A stretch of 64,000 nucleotides of DNA, from assembly GCF_004011505.1 (NCBI RefSeq), contig NZ_SAUN01000001.1, positions 4,278,001 through 4,342,000 on the forward strand. Direction: 5' to 3'. This DNA comes from Nonomuraea polychroma. Its GTDB lineage: Bacteria > Actinomycetota > Actinomycetes > Streptosporangiales > Streptosporangiaceae. This document shows, piece after piece, positions 33,245-41,931 of the stretch. The number at the start of each line of letters is the position of its first letter. Position 1 is the stretch's first letter. A program made the translations under genes and the position numbers. The notes beneath the pieces are model-generated. The model ran no database searches, was not told where the DNA came from, and was given only the letters and a program-made list of their open reading frames with translations.

Positions 33245-35130
33245 CCGAACGCAGTGTGGGCACCAATAAGCACAGTCACCTTGGTGTCGAGGCCGGCGAA
33301 GGAGGCCACGACACCACAGCGGCTCACGCGCTCGTCGCGCAGCTCGAGGACCTCGGCGTCGAGTACGTCTTCGGCACCTGCGGCCACACCAACATCGCCG
33401 TGCTGGACGCGCTGGCCGACAGCCGCATCAGGTTCGTCATCGCCCGCCACGAGCAGGCCGCGGCGCACGCCGCCGACGGCTACGCCCGCGCCTCCGGCAA
33501 GCCGGGCGTCCTCCTGGTGCACGTCGGGCCGGGCCTGACGAACGCCACGACCGGCGTCATGACCGCCGCGCTGGACTCGGTGCCGATGGTGGTGATCTCC
33601 GGCGACATCCCCTCCTATTACCACGGCCGCCACCCCCACCAGGAGATCAACCTGCACGCCGATGCCGACCAGGCGAGCGTCTTCCGGCCCTTCGTCAAGC
33701 GGGCCTGGAACGTGCACCGCACCCAGGACCTGGGCCGGGCCGTGGAGCGCGCCTTCTGGACGGCGACCTCGGGCCGTCCCGGCGCCGTGCTGGTCAACGT
33801 GCCGATGGACGTCTTCTCCCGGCCGGCCGCGCCGTACCCGGCGATCAGCCACGCGGCCCCGCCCGACCTGCCCGAGGCCACGGCCGAGCTGATCGCCGCC
33901 CGGCTGGCAACCGCCGAGCGTCCGCTCATCTACGTGGGCGGCGGGCTACGCGAGGACGCCGTCGCGGACCCGGCGACATCGAGCACCGTCGCGGCCCCGG
34001 CGACATCGAGCACCGTCGCGGACCCGGCGACATCGAGCACCGTCGCGGACCCGGCGACATCGAGCACCGCGGCGCTGATCTCCCTGGCGGAGCACCTGGA
34101 CATCCCGATCGCGCACTCGCTCATGGCCAAGGGCACCGTCCCCGACGCCCACCCGCTGGTGCTCGGCATGCCCGGGTTCTGGGGCCTGGAGCTGACCAAC
34201 ACCTACGCCCGCGCGGCCGACGTCGTGCTGGCCCTCGCCACCCGGTTCGCCGAGACCGACGCCAGCTCGTGGGACCCCCGCTTCACCTGGGACTTCTCGG
34301 CGGGCACGCTCATCCAGATCGACATCGACCCGGCCGAGATCGGCCGCAACTACCCGGCGGAGATCGGCGCGGTGGCCGACGTGGCGCTCGCGGTCAAGGC
34401 GATCGCCGACGCCGCCGAGTCCCACGCCCCGCGCAGCCGGCCAGAGCTGCGGCGGCAGATCGAGCGGGCCCGCACGGGGCTGTTCACGGACAGCCGGGAA
34501 CGCGGGCGGAGCGAGGACTTCCCGCTGCGACCCGAACGCATCCTGGCCGACCTGCGCGACGCGATCCCGGCCGACGCGGTCCTGGTCACCGACGTCGGCT
34601 GGAACAAGAACGGCGTCGCCCAGTGCTACGAACTGCCTGCCGGGGGCCGCTTCATCACGCCGGGAGGCGCCTCCACCATGGGCTTCGGGCCGGCCGCCGC
34701 AGTCGGCGTCCAGCTCGCCCAGCCCGGCAGGACCGTGGTCGCGCTCATCGGCGACGGCGGCATGAGCGCGCAGCTGCCCGCCGTGCCGCTCGCGGTCGAG
34801 CAGGGCGCCCCGGTGATCTTCGTGGTGATGAACAACCGGTCCCACGGCACGATCTCCGACCTGCAGTCGGCGCACTTCGGCCGCAGCCACGGCTGCGACT
34901 TCACCGACCCCGCCGGGCGGCCCTACAGCCCGGACTTCGCTGCGTTCGCGCAGGCGTGCGGCGCCGACGGGCACACCGTCACCACGCCCGCCGCCCTCGG
35001 AGCGGCCCTCCGCACGGCCGTCGCGAACCGGCGTCCCGCGGTGATCGACGTCCCGATGGTGAACGAGCCGGTGCCCACGCCCGGCCATTGGAACATCAAG
35101 GACATTTACCAGGGCCTCTTCGCCGACTGA
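33241..35130 (+). CDS. Thiamine pyrophosphate-dependent enzyme (acetolactate synthase/decarboxylase family)
   Basis: The 629-residue protein has the three-domain TPP layout. In the N-terminal domain, FGTCGHTNIAVLDAL and the activating Glu in RHEQAAAHAADGYAR are present. The middle domain (about 200-390) is interrupted by repeats. The C-terminal cofactor domain holds GDGGMSAQLPAV and VVMNNRSHGTI. Such enzymes decarboxylate 2-oxo acids or join two-carbon units; the substrate is not clear. The GTG start at 33241 follows GGGGAGA and overlaps the aldehyde dehydrogenase stop. Residues 241-276 are four copies of VADPATSST, an insertion absent from the family. Confidence 0.88.
   Translation: MTERSVGTNKHSHLGVEAGEGGHDTTAAHALVAQLEDLGVEYVFGTCGHTNIAVLDALADSRIRFVIARHEQAAAHAADGYARASGKPGVLLVHVGPGLTNATTGVMTAALDSVPMVVISGDIPSYYHGRHPHQEINLHADADQASVFRPFVKRAWNVHRTQDLGRAVERAFWTATSGRPGAVLVNVPMDVFSRPAAPYPAISHAAPPDLPEATAELIAARLATAERPLIYVGGGLREDAVADPATSSTVAAPATSSTVADPATSSTVADPATSSTAALISLAEHLDIPIAHSLMAKGTVPDAHPLVLGMPGFWGLELTNTYARAADVVLALATRFAETDASSWDPRFTWDFSAGTLIQIDIDPAEIGRNYPAEIGAVADVALAVKAIADAAESHAPRSRPELRRQIERARTGLFTDSRERGRSEDFPLRPERILADLRDAIPADAVLVTDVGWNKNGVAQCYELPAGGRFITPGGASTMGFGPAAAVGVQLAQPGRTVVALIGDGGMSAQLPAVPLAVEQGAPVIFVVMNNRSHGTISDLQSAHFGRSHGCDFTDPAGRPYSPDFAAFAQACGADGHTVTTPAALGAALRTAVANRRPAVIDVPMVNEPVPTPGHWNIKDIYQGLFAD
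33961..34068 (+). repeat. 27-bp in-frame tandem repeat inside the TPP-enzyme gene
   Basis: Four 27-base units starting GTCGCGGACCCGGCGACATC run end to end and keep the frame. The second unit has one base change (GAC to GCC). They encode VADPATSST and lie in the linker region of the middle domain. Confidence 0.92.
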
Positions 35131-35192
35131 ACCGACTGACCCGGCGGAAACCGTTGCACGTTCGCTATTCCCTGAGTCGCATCCTGACGCTA

Positions 35193-35214
35193 TAACGAAC
35201 GTACTAGTCCGTGA
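35193..35214 (+). promoter_or_regulatory. TetR-type operator, copy 1, before the ABC/PQQ operon
   Basis: The site contains AACGTACTAGTCCGTGA, with the palindromic core ACTAGT. A TATAAC box at 35191-35196 overlaps its left edge and could be the -10 of the substrate-binding-protein gene, so binding would block transcription. It differs at five of 22 positions from the copy at 47637. Confidence 0.6.
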
Positions 35215-35248
35215 ATTAACTCTCACCTACCCCCCTACGAGGTGAACC

Positions 35249-36391
35249 GTGCGTTTCACGAGATTCTCCATCGCAGCCGCGGCTCTGATAGCGCTCGCCG
35301 CGTGCGCCCCGCCCGGCCAGCAGGCCGAGACCGGGGCCGGCGCCACCGGCCCCATCAAGATCGCCAACGTCAACGCACAGAGCGGCCAGCTCAGCTCGCT
35401 CGGCCAGTGGGAGCACAAGGGCGTCAAGCTCGCCATCGACGAGGCCAACAAGGCCGGCGGCGTCAACGGCCGGCAGATCAAGCTCGACCTCTTCGACAGC
35501 CAGGGTGACCCCACCGTCGGCACGAACGTGGCCAGGAAGATCGCCGCGGAGGGCTACATCGCGATGCTCGGCACCGCGGAGAGCGCGGTCACGCTCGCCA
35601 TGGCACCCATACTCAAGGACGCCAAGATCCCGAACATCACCTCGGGACAGTCGCCCAAGCTCGCCGAGCTGAAGAGCCCGTTCCTCTTCCTCAACGCGCC
35701 GACCAGCGTCACCTTCGACGAGACGCTCGCCGAATACCTCGTGGACGAGAAGGGTCACAAGAAGATCGCTCTGATCAGCAACAACGGCGCGTACGGCGCC
35801 GGCGAGCACGACGCGTTCCTCACCTCGCTCAAGACCAGAAACGTCACCCCGGTCGCCGACGAGGTCGTCACCCCCGACCAGAAGGACTTCAACTCCAACC
35901 TCGCCAAGATCCGCGAGCAGGACCCGGACGTGCTGTTCATCGGCGCCGAGGAGGTCCAGTCCGGGCTGATCGCCAAGCAGGCCCGCGAGCTCGGCATCGA
36001 GGCGGTCTTCGCGGGCGGCGCCCCGATGGGCACCGACGTGTACGCCACCACGGCCGGGCTGAAGAACGCCGAGGGCTCGGTGGTCAGCTCACCGTACCTG
36101 AGCAACGAGGCCAGCGAGCCGATCAAGGAATTCGCCGCCAAGTACAAGGCCGCCTACAACGAGGAGGCCCGCATGCACGTCGCCAAGGCCTACGACGGCG
36201 CGTCGATCCTCATCGAGGCGCTCAAGCAGACCAACGGCGAGGGCGGACAGAAGCTGGCCGACGCCATCCGCGGCGTCAAGCGCGCCGGGCTGCTCGGCGA
36301 CTACAACTACGACGCCAACGGGGTCGGCATCCACGAAACCAAGATCGGCCTGGTCAAGGACGGCAAGGTCGTGCCCGAGGCCGCGAGCTGA
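35249..36391 (+). CDS. ABC transporter substrate-binding lipoprotein (branched-chain amino acid/LivK type)
   Basis: The 380-residue protein has a lipoprotein signal (FSIAAAALIALAACAPP; lipobox LAAC). The LivK-type type I binding fold follows: IKIANVNAQSGQLSSLG, GVKLAIDEANKAGGVNG and GYIAMLGTAESAVTLAMAPI. Relatives bind amino acids, amides or aromatic and hydroxy acids. It is the first gene of an operon with permeases, ATPases and a PQQ dehydrogenase. The GTG start follows GAGGTG. The TetR-type operator just upstream suggests a ligand related to quinate or shikimate. Confidence 0.9.
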   Translation: MRFTRFSIAAAALIALAACAPPGQQAETGAGATGPIKIANVNAQSGQLSSLGQWEHKGVKLAIDEANKAGGVNGRQIKLDLFDSQGDPTVGTNVARKIAAEGYIAMLGTAESAVTLAMAPILKDAKIPNITSGQSPKLAELKSPFLFLNAPTSVTFDETLAEYLVDEKGHKKIALISNNGAYGAGEHDAFLTSLKTRNVTPVADEVVTPDQKDFNSNLAKIREQDPDVLFIGAEEVQSGLIAKQARELGIEAVFAGGAPMGTDVYATTAGLKNAEGSVVSSPYLSNEASEPIKEFAAKYKAAYNEEARMHVAKAYDGASILIEALKQTNGEGGQKLADAIRGVKRAGLLGDYNYDANGVGIHETKIGLVKDGKVVPEAAS

Positions 36392-36392
36392 C

Positions 36393-37262
36393 GTGCACGT
36401 CTTCCTTCAGACTCTGATCGGCGGGGTCACGTTCGGAGCGGTGTACGCGCTCGTCGCCATGGGCTTCTCGATCGTCTACCGCACCATGGGCCTGGTCAAC
36501 TTCGCCCACGGCAGCGTCGTGATGATCGGCGCGTACGCCGCCTCCACGTTCTACATGACCAGCAAGCTGCCCTTCGCCGTGGCGATCGTCGTGGCGATCG
36601 TGGTTACCGCACTGATCGGCCTGGTGATCGAGCGCTTCCTGCGCCCGCTGGAGAACAAGGACTTCACGCTGATGCTGATCGGCACGATCGGCTTCGGCGC
36701 CGTGCTGGAGGCGGGGGCGGTCCTCGTCTGGGGCGCCACCGGGCACGCCGTGCCGTCGCCGGTCGCGACCGGGCCGATCGATCTCGGCGGCATCCGCATC
36801 CCCACCTACAACCTGGTCGTCATCGCCGTGGCGGCGGCGGCGACCGGCCTGCTGGCGCTGTTCCTGCAGCGGACCAAGCGCGGCGCGGCCATGCAGGCGG
36901 TCGCCATGGACCACCAGGCGGCCACCGCGGTCGGCATCCACGTCGGCCGCAGCAACGCCATGGCCTTCGCGATCGGGGCGGGCCTGGCGGCGCTGGCCGG
37001 CAGCCTCATCGGGCCCATGCTGTACGTCAACCCCACCATGGGCGGCACACTCGGCATCAAGGGCTTCGCCGCGGCCATGCTGGGCGGCTTCGGCAGCATG
37101 CCCGGCGCGATCGTCGGCGGCCTGGCCTTCGGCCTGCTCGACGCCTTCGCCGCCGGCAACTTCCAGGAGTACTCCGAACTCGTCACGTTCCTGGTCTTCG
37201 CCGTCATCGTCATGATCCGCCCCACCGGCATCTTCGGAGAGGCAACGGTGAACCGCGCATGA
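36393..37262 (+). CDS. Branched-chain amino acid-type ABC permease (LivH)
   Basis: The 289-residue membrane protein has about eight helices and the LivH signature texts GVTFGAVYALVAMGFSIVYR, MGLVNFAHGSVVMIGAY and GIKGFAAAMLGGFGSMPGAI. It forms half of the channel. Its start follows the binding-protein stop by one base, and its end overlaps the next gene by four. Confidence 0.92.
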   Translation: MHVFLQTLIGGVTFGAVYALVAMGFSIVYRTMGLVNFAHGSVVMIGAYAASTFYMTSKLPFAVAIVVAIVVTALIGLVIERFLRPLENKDFTLMLIGTIGFGAVLEAGAVLVWGATGHAVPSPVATGPIDLGGIRIPTYNLVVIAVAAAATGLLALFLQRTKRGAAMQAVAMDHQAATAVGIHVGRSNAMAFAIGAGLAALAGSLIGPMLYVNPTMGGTLGIKGFAAAMLGGFGSMPGAIVGGLAFGLLDAFAAGNFQEYSELVTFLVFAVIVMIRPTGIFGEATVNRA

Positions 37263-39052
37263 AACCTCTCGCATGGCTCGTGCCCCTGGCCGTGGCCGCG
37301 TGGCTGCTCCCCTACGGCCTGGGCGGCTACGCCATCCACGTCGCCGACGTGGCGATCATCTTCGCGATCCTGGCCATCGGCCTCGGCCTGACCATGGGCG
37401 TCGCCGGGCAGATCAACCTGGCCCAGGTCGCCTTCTTCGGCGTCGGCGCCTACACGGTCGCCATCCTCACCACGCAGGCCGGGTTCGGCTTCTGGACGGC
37501 CGCCGCGCTGGCGCTGCTGGTCGCCGTGGTGTTCGGCGTGCTGGTGGGCATCCCGGCGCTGCGCATGCAGTCGCACTACCTCGGCATCGTGACGCTCGGC
37601 CTGGCCCTGGCCTTCACCAACTGGGTCACCAACGCCCACATCGCCGGCCGGGCCGAGGGCATCAGCGACATCCCGGTCCCGCCGATGTTCGGCATCGACC
37701 TGTCCAGCGGCTACCTCTTCTACTACGTCGAGCTCATCGTCTTCGCCCTCGCGCTGGCCTTCGCGCTGCTGGTGACCCGCTCGCCGCTGGGCCGGCGGCT
37801 GCGCGCGATGCGTGACGACGACCTGGCCGCCGGGGCGCTGGGCGCGGAGATCCCGCTGCTGCGGATGACCGCGTTCGTGCTGTCCGGCCTGTACGGCGGC
37901 CTGGCCGGGGTCCTGTACGCCGGGCTGATCCGCTTCGTGGCGCCCGAGTCGTTCAACATCGCCAACATGTTCCTGCTGCTCGCCATGGTGATCATCGGCG
38001 GCCGCAGCAGCATCCTGGGCTGCGTCGTCGGGGCCGTCGCGTTGGCGCTGGTCAGGGAGGCGCTGCTGGACGCCTCGGGCTACGCCCAGCTCGGCTACGG
38101 CCTCGTGGTCGTGCTCGTGGTGGTGTTCGCGCCCAAGGGCCTGGCGGGCCTTCCCGGGCAGCTCCGGTCCCTGCTGCGCAAGCGGGGCGGCGGCTCGCGG
38201 GCCCAGCTCGGCCCGTTCCGGCCCTACGACGCCGCGCCTGCCTCGTCCGAGGAGGTCGCGCTGGAGGTCCGGGAGGTGACGAAGCGGTTCAAGGGCCTGG
38301 TGGCGCTCGACCGGGTGTCGCTCACCGTGCCCACCGGCGAGATCCGCGGCATCGTCGGGCCGAACGGCTCGGGTAAGACGACCTTGTTCAACGTGATCAG
38401 CGGCTTCTACGACCCCACGCAGGGATCGGTGCTGCTGGGCGGGCGGGACGTGACCGGGCTGGCGCCGTACCGGCTCTCGCAGCGCGGCGTGGCCCGCACG
38501 TTCCAGAACCTGCGCCTGTTCGAGGACCTCAGTGTGCGCGAGAACATCCTCCTGGGCCTGGACCGCACCCGCACCTCGTGGATCTGGCGCTATCCCGGCC
38601 TGCCGTGGAAGGTGCTGGGCTACGAGCGGGCGCTGCACCGGCGAGCCGAGGAGCTCATCGAGCGGTTCGGGCTCACCGAGGTCGCCGACGCCGAGCCGCG
38701 CTCGCTCCCCTACGGCATCCAGCGCCGCATCGAGCTGGCCCGCGCCATGGCCATGTCCCCCAGCCTGCTGCTGCTCGACGAGCCCGCCGCCGGAATGAAC
38801 GGCGAGGAGGTGCGCCGGCTCGCCGAGATCGTCCGCTCCATCAGGGACTCGGGCGTCACCGTGATCATCATCGAGCACAACATGGGCCTCGTCATGTCCC
38901 TGTGCGACCAGGTCACCGTGCTGTCCAGCGGCAAGGTGATCGCCGACGGGCAACCGGCCGACGTCGCCGTGCACCCGGACGTGGTCGCCGCCTACCTCGG
39001 CGACTCCATGGACGCCCCCACCGAAGCCGCCGTCGAGGAGGCGACCCGATGA
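37259..39052 (+). CDS. Fused branched-chain amino acid-type ABC permease and ATPase (LivM-LivG)
   Basis: One 597-residue chain joins two normally separate proteins. Residues 1-305 are a LivM permease (GLGLTMGVAGQINLAQVAFF, ALRMQSHYLGIVTLGLALAF). After a basic linker, residues about 335-585 are a LivG ATPase with Walker A GPNGSGKTT, Q-loop FQNLRLFEDLSV, signature-like LPYGIQRRIELAR and Walker B LLLLDEPAAG. The ABC signature is atypical (PYGIQRR rather than LSGGQ), as is common in LivG. Fusions of this kind occur in some actinobacteria. It should pair with the LivH and LivF products. Confidence 0.92.
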   Translation: MKPLAWLVPLAVAAWLLPYGLGGYAIHVADVAIIFAILAIGLGLTMGVAGQINLAQVAFFGVGAYTVAILTTQAGFGFWTAAALALLVAVVFGVLVGIPALRMQSHYLGIVTLGLALAFTNWVTNAHIAGRAEGISDIPVPPMFGIDLSSGYLFYYVELIVFALALAFALLVTRSPLGRRLRAMRDDDLAAGALGAEIPLLRMTAFVLSGLYGGLAGVLYAGLIRFVAPESFNIANMFLLLAMVIIGGRSSILGCVVGAVALALVREALLDASGYAQLGYGLVVVLVVVFAPKGLAGLPGQLRSLLRKRGGGSRAQLGPFRPYDAAPASSEEVALEVREVTKRFKGLVALDRVSLTVPTGEIRGIVGPNGSGKTTLFNVISGFYDPTQGSVLLGGRDVTGLAPYRLSQRGVARTFQNLRLFEDLSVRENILLGLDRTRTSWIWRYPGLPWKVLGYERALHRRAEELIERFGLTEVADAEPRSLPYGIQRRIELARAMAMSPSLLLLDEPAAGMNGEEVRRLAEIVRSIRDSGVTVIIIEHNMGLVMSLCDQVTVLSSGKVIADGQPADVAVHPDVVAAYLGDSMDAPTEAAVEEATR

Positions 39053-39750
39053 CCACGCTGACCGTGGAAGAACTCTCGGTGCACTACGGCGGTGTCCGGG
39101 CCGCCCACGACGTGTCCTTCACCGTGGAACCCGGCCAGTCGCTCGGCATCATCGGCGCGAACGGGGCCGGCAAGTCCTCCACCCTCAAGGCGATCATGGG
39201 CCTGGCGCCGCGGCAGGCCAAGGCCATCCGCTTCGGGGAGCACGACCTGCTGCGCGCGCCCGCGCACACCCTGGTCCGGCACGGCATGGGCTACGTCCCG
39301 GAGGGCAGGCACGTCTTCCCCGGCCTCACCGTCGAGAAGAACCTCCTGCTCGGGGCGTACACGAGCAGCTGGAAACACACCCCCATCGACGAGGTGTACG
39401 AGCTGTTCCCCGTGCTGGGCGAGATGCGCCACCGGCTGGCCGGCGCGTTGTCCGGCGGGCAGCAGCAGATGCTGGCCGTGGGCCGGGCGCTGATGTGCCG
39501 GCCGAAGGTGATGCTGCTCGACGAGCCCTCCATGGGCCTGTCGCCCAAACTCGTCACCGACATCGCCGCCGTGCTCAAGAAGCTCAACGCCGACGGCCTG
39601 GCCATCCTGCTCGTCGAGCAGAACGCCAAGCTGACCTTCGACGTCACCAGCACCTGCCTGATCATGGAGAACGGCGAGATCGCCGCCACGGGGACGTCGG
39701 CGGAGCTGCGCGACGACCCCCAGGTCCGGCACATCTACCTCGGCCTATGA
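39049..39750 (+). CDS. Branched-chain amino acid-type ABC ATPase (LivF)
   Basis: The 233-residue ATPase has Walker A GANGAGKSS, Q-loop region YVPEGRHVFPGLTVEKNLLL, signature LSGGQQQMLAVGRAL, Walker B VMLLDEPSMGLSP and the switch VEQNAK. It should form the second nucleotide-binding site with the fused LivG half. It starts inside the previous gene (ATGA). The PQQ dehydrogenase gene follows after about 100 bases. Confidence 0.92.
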   Translation: MTTLTVEELSVHYGGVRAAHDVSFTVEPGQSLGIIGANGAGKSSTLKAIMGLAPRQAKAIRFGEHDLLRAPAHTLVRHGMGYVPEGRHVFPGLTVEKNLLLGAYTSSWKHTPIDEVYELFPVLGEMRHRLAGALSGGQQQMLAVGRALMCRPKVMLLDEPSMGLSPKLVTDIAAVLKKLNADGLAILLVEQNAKLTFDVTSTCLIMENGEIAATGTSAELRDDPQVRHIYLGL

Positions 39751-39852
39751 CGGTCCCCGGCTGAAGGACCTGAGGGAGCCCGGGCCGCCACGGTGCGCGC
39801 CCATGAAGCAGATTCACCAGTCCACGTCGTGGAACGCGAAAGGGAATTGGTT

Positions 39853-41931
39853 ATGGTTCGTCGGAGAGATTTACTCGCGGGTGCCGTCGCTGCCGTCGCT
39901 GCCGTCGCGCTCGCGGGCGCCGGGCAGGCGCCGGCCACCGCGGCCAGCGGCCGCTCCGCCCGGAACTTCCCGAAGGTCGGCGGCAACCTGGCCAACCAGA
40001 ACTACAGCGCGCTGGGCGGCCTGCACCGCGGCAACGTCAGGCGGCTGCGCGGAGCCTGGGTCAACCACATCGAGGGCGGGCTCATGGCGGGCAACAGCCA
40101 GAGCACGGCCGTGGCGGTGGACGGCGTCCTGTACGTCGAGTCGGCCGTGGGCAACGTCGTCGCCGTGGACGGCCGCACCGGCGCCACGATCTGGAAGTAC
40201 GAGCAGACCCGCGGCTCGGTCACCCGCCGCGGCGTGGCGGTCGGCGCGGACAAGGTGTTCACCTGCGCCAACGACAACTGGCTGATCGCCCTCGACCAGA
40301 AGAGCGGCCAGGTGGTCTGGGAGCGCCAGCACAACGGCTACGGCAACCTGGAGAAGGTCGCCGTCACCTACCACGACGGCATGCTCTACTGCGGCACCAA
40401 CGACGGCCCGCGCGGCGCCGCCCTCGCCTTCAATGCCGACAACGGCGACCTCGTCTGGCACTTCTGGGGCACGGCAAGCCCCGGCCAGGTCGGCGGCGAC
40501 ACCTGGGAGGGCGACTCCTGGCAGACCGGCGGGGCGACTCCGTGGATGCACTGTGCCATCGACGCGGAGCTGGGCCTGGTCTACTGGACGTTCGGCAACG
40601 CGCGAGGCAGCAAGTCCTCCCAGGACGGCTCCGAGCGCGGCGGCCAGAACCTGTTCGCCAACTCGATCGTGGCGATGGACCTGAAGACCGGCGCCTACCG
40701 CTGGCACTTCCAGTCCATCCACCACGACATCTGGGACATGGACAACGTCATGGCCCCGGTCCTGGTCGACGCCCGCATCAGCGGACGGATGCGCAAGCTC
40801 GTCGTGTACGGCAGCAAGACCGGCATGTACTACATTCTCGACCGCGCCAACGGCTCGGCCCCGCTCGGCATCGACGAGCTGCCGGTCCCGCAGGAGCCCC
40901 GCCAGAAGACCTGGCCCACGCAGCCCTTCCCGCGCCAGGGCGGCTGGACGGAGCTGAAGCCGGTGTGGCAGCCGCTCGGCACCGAGATCCCCGGCGCCCC
41001 GCATCGTGCCGTGCCCAACTACACGATCGGCTCGCTGTTCACGCCGCACTGGGACGAGCCGATCCTCACCATTCCCGGCCACGGCGGCGGCGCCGACTGG
41101 AACCACCAGTCCTACAGCCACAGCACCCGCCTGGTGTACACGGGCTTCGGCTACGTGGCCGCCGCCCATTCCCTGACCGAGGCGTCGAACGGGCTGCGCC
41201 CGCCCGGCGAGTACATGACCGGCGGCATCGTGGCGGTGGACCCGAGCACCAATCGGGTGCGATGGAAGAAGAACATGCCGTACTCGCTGGCCCACGGCAA
41301 CGGAATCCTCACCACCGCCACCGACCTGCTGTTCATCGGCCAGCCCGACGGCAACCTGCTCTGCCTGGACGCCCGCGACGGCCGCGAGCTGTGGCGCTGG
41401 CAGACCGGCGCCGCCGTCAGCAGCAGCCCGATCTCCTACGAGATCGACGGCGAGCAGTACCTCGCCGTGTACGCGGGCGGCACCGGCATCCCCTACGGCA
41501 ACTCGGCGCCGCGCGGCGACCATCTGTGGGCCTTCAAGCTGGGCGGAGACGTGCCTCCGGCGGCCACCCCGCCCGCCCCGGTGATCCGCCGCCCGGTCTC
41601 CGGCGGCCCGGTGGACGGCAGCGCCGTGAACAACACCGTCGTGCTCGCCCGCACCTACCAGAACGGGCAGGTCGGGACCGTGGAGTCGACGGCGGTCAAC
41701 GCCATGGCCCCGACTCATGTGCGGGTGCCGGTCGGCACCACGGTGACCTTCGTCAACCCGCCTGACAACGTGCACGTCCACGGGGCCACCCAGTTCTTCG
41801 AGGGGCTCTTCGACGTACGGCTCAAGCCGGGCGAGTCGTTCCAGTACACCTTCACGAAGCCCGGCGAGTATTTCTTCAACGACTCCCACAGCCCACGCCC
41901 GACAGGCAAGATCGAGGTCCTGCCCGCCTAA
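39853..41931 (+). CDS. Tat-secreted PQQ-dependent dehydrogenase with C-terminal cupredoxin-like domain
   Basis: The 692-residue protein opens with a twin-arginine signal (VRRRDLLAGAVAAVAAVALA). A PQQ propeller follows, with at least six Trp-docking repeats such as AVDGRTGATIW, ALDQKSGQVVW, AMDLKTGAYRW and CLDARDGRELW. The active-site strand HHDIWDMDNV has Asp295 and, two residues on, Asp297. In lanthanide-dependent XoxF/ExaF enzymes the second Asp binds the metal, whereas calcium enzymes have Ala. The last 75 or so residues form a cupredoxin-like sandwich (THVRVPVGTTVTFVNPPDNV, HVHG, GEYFFND) without a clear Cys ligand. It probably oxidises an alcohol, perhaps quinate or shikimate, outside the cell. 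The ATG follows AAAGGG. Confidence 0.82.
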   Translation: MVRRRDLLAGAVAAVAAVALAGAGQAPATAASGRSARNFPKVGGNLANQNYSALGGLHRGNVRRLRGAWVNHIEGGLMAGNSQSTAVAVDGVLYVESAVGNVVAVDGRTGATIWKYEQTRGSVTRRGVAVGADKVFTCANDNWLIALDQKSGQVVWERQHNGYGNLEKVAVTYHDGMLYCGTNDGPRGAALAFNADNGDLVWHFWGTASPGQVGGDTWEGDSWQTGGATPWMHCAIDAELGLVYWTFGNARGSKSSQDGSERGGQNLFANSIVAMDLKTGAYRWHFQSIHHDIWDMDNVMAPVLVDARISGRMRKLVVYGSKTGMYYILDRANGSAPLGIDELPVPQEPRQKTWPTQPFPRQGGWTELKPVWQPLGTEIPGAPHRAVPNYTIGSLFTPHWDEPILTIPGHGGGADWNHQSYSHSTRLVYTGFGYVAAAHSLTEASNGLRPPGEYMTGGIVAVDPSTNRVRWKKNMPYSLAHGNGILTTATDLLFIGQPDGNLLCLDARDGRELWRWQTGAAVSSSPISYEIDGEQYLAVYAGGTGIPYGNSAPRGDHLWAFKLGGDVPPAATPPAPVIRRPVSGGPVDGSAVNNTVVLARTYQNGQVGTVESTAVNAMAPTHVRVPVGTTVTFVNPPDNVHVHGATQFFEGLFDVRLKPGESFQYTFTKPGEYFFNDSHSPRPTGKIEVLPA

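Noticed and set aside
29551..34068. Tandem repeats considered as CRISPR arrays
   Set aside because: Units of 21 and 27 bases run end to end without spacers, keep the reading frame and lie inside genes; there are no cas genes nearby.
36806..38974. 722-codon minus-strand open frame opposite the LivH/LivM-LivG genes
   Set aside because: Composition is His/Gln/Asp/Arg-rich with no domain, and it mirrors the codon bias of the intact transport genes on the plus strand.
39871..41889. 672-codon minus-strand open frame opposite the PQQ dehydrogenase
   Set aside because: Antisense shadow; the plus-strand protein has a Tat signal and repeated PQQ motifs.
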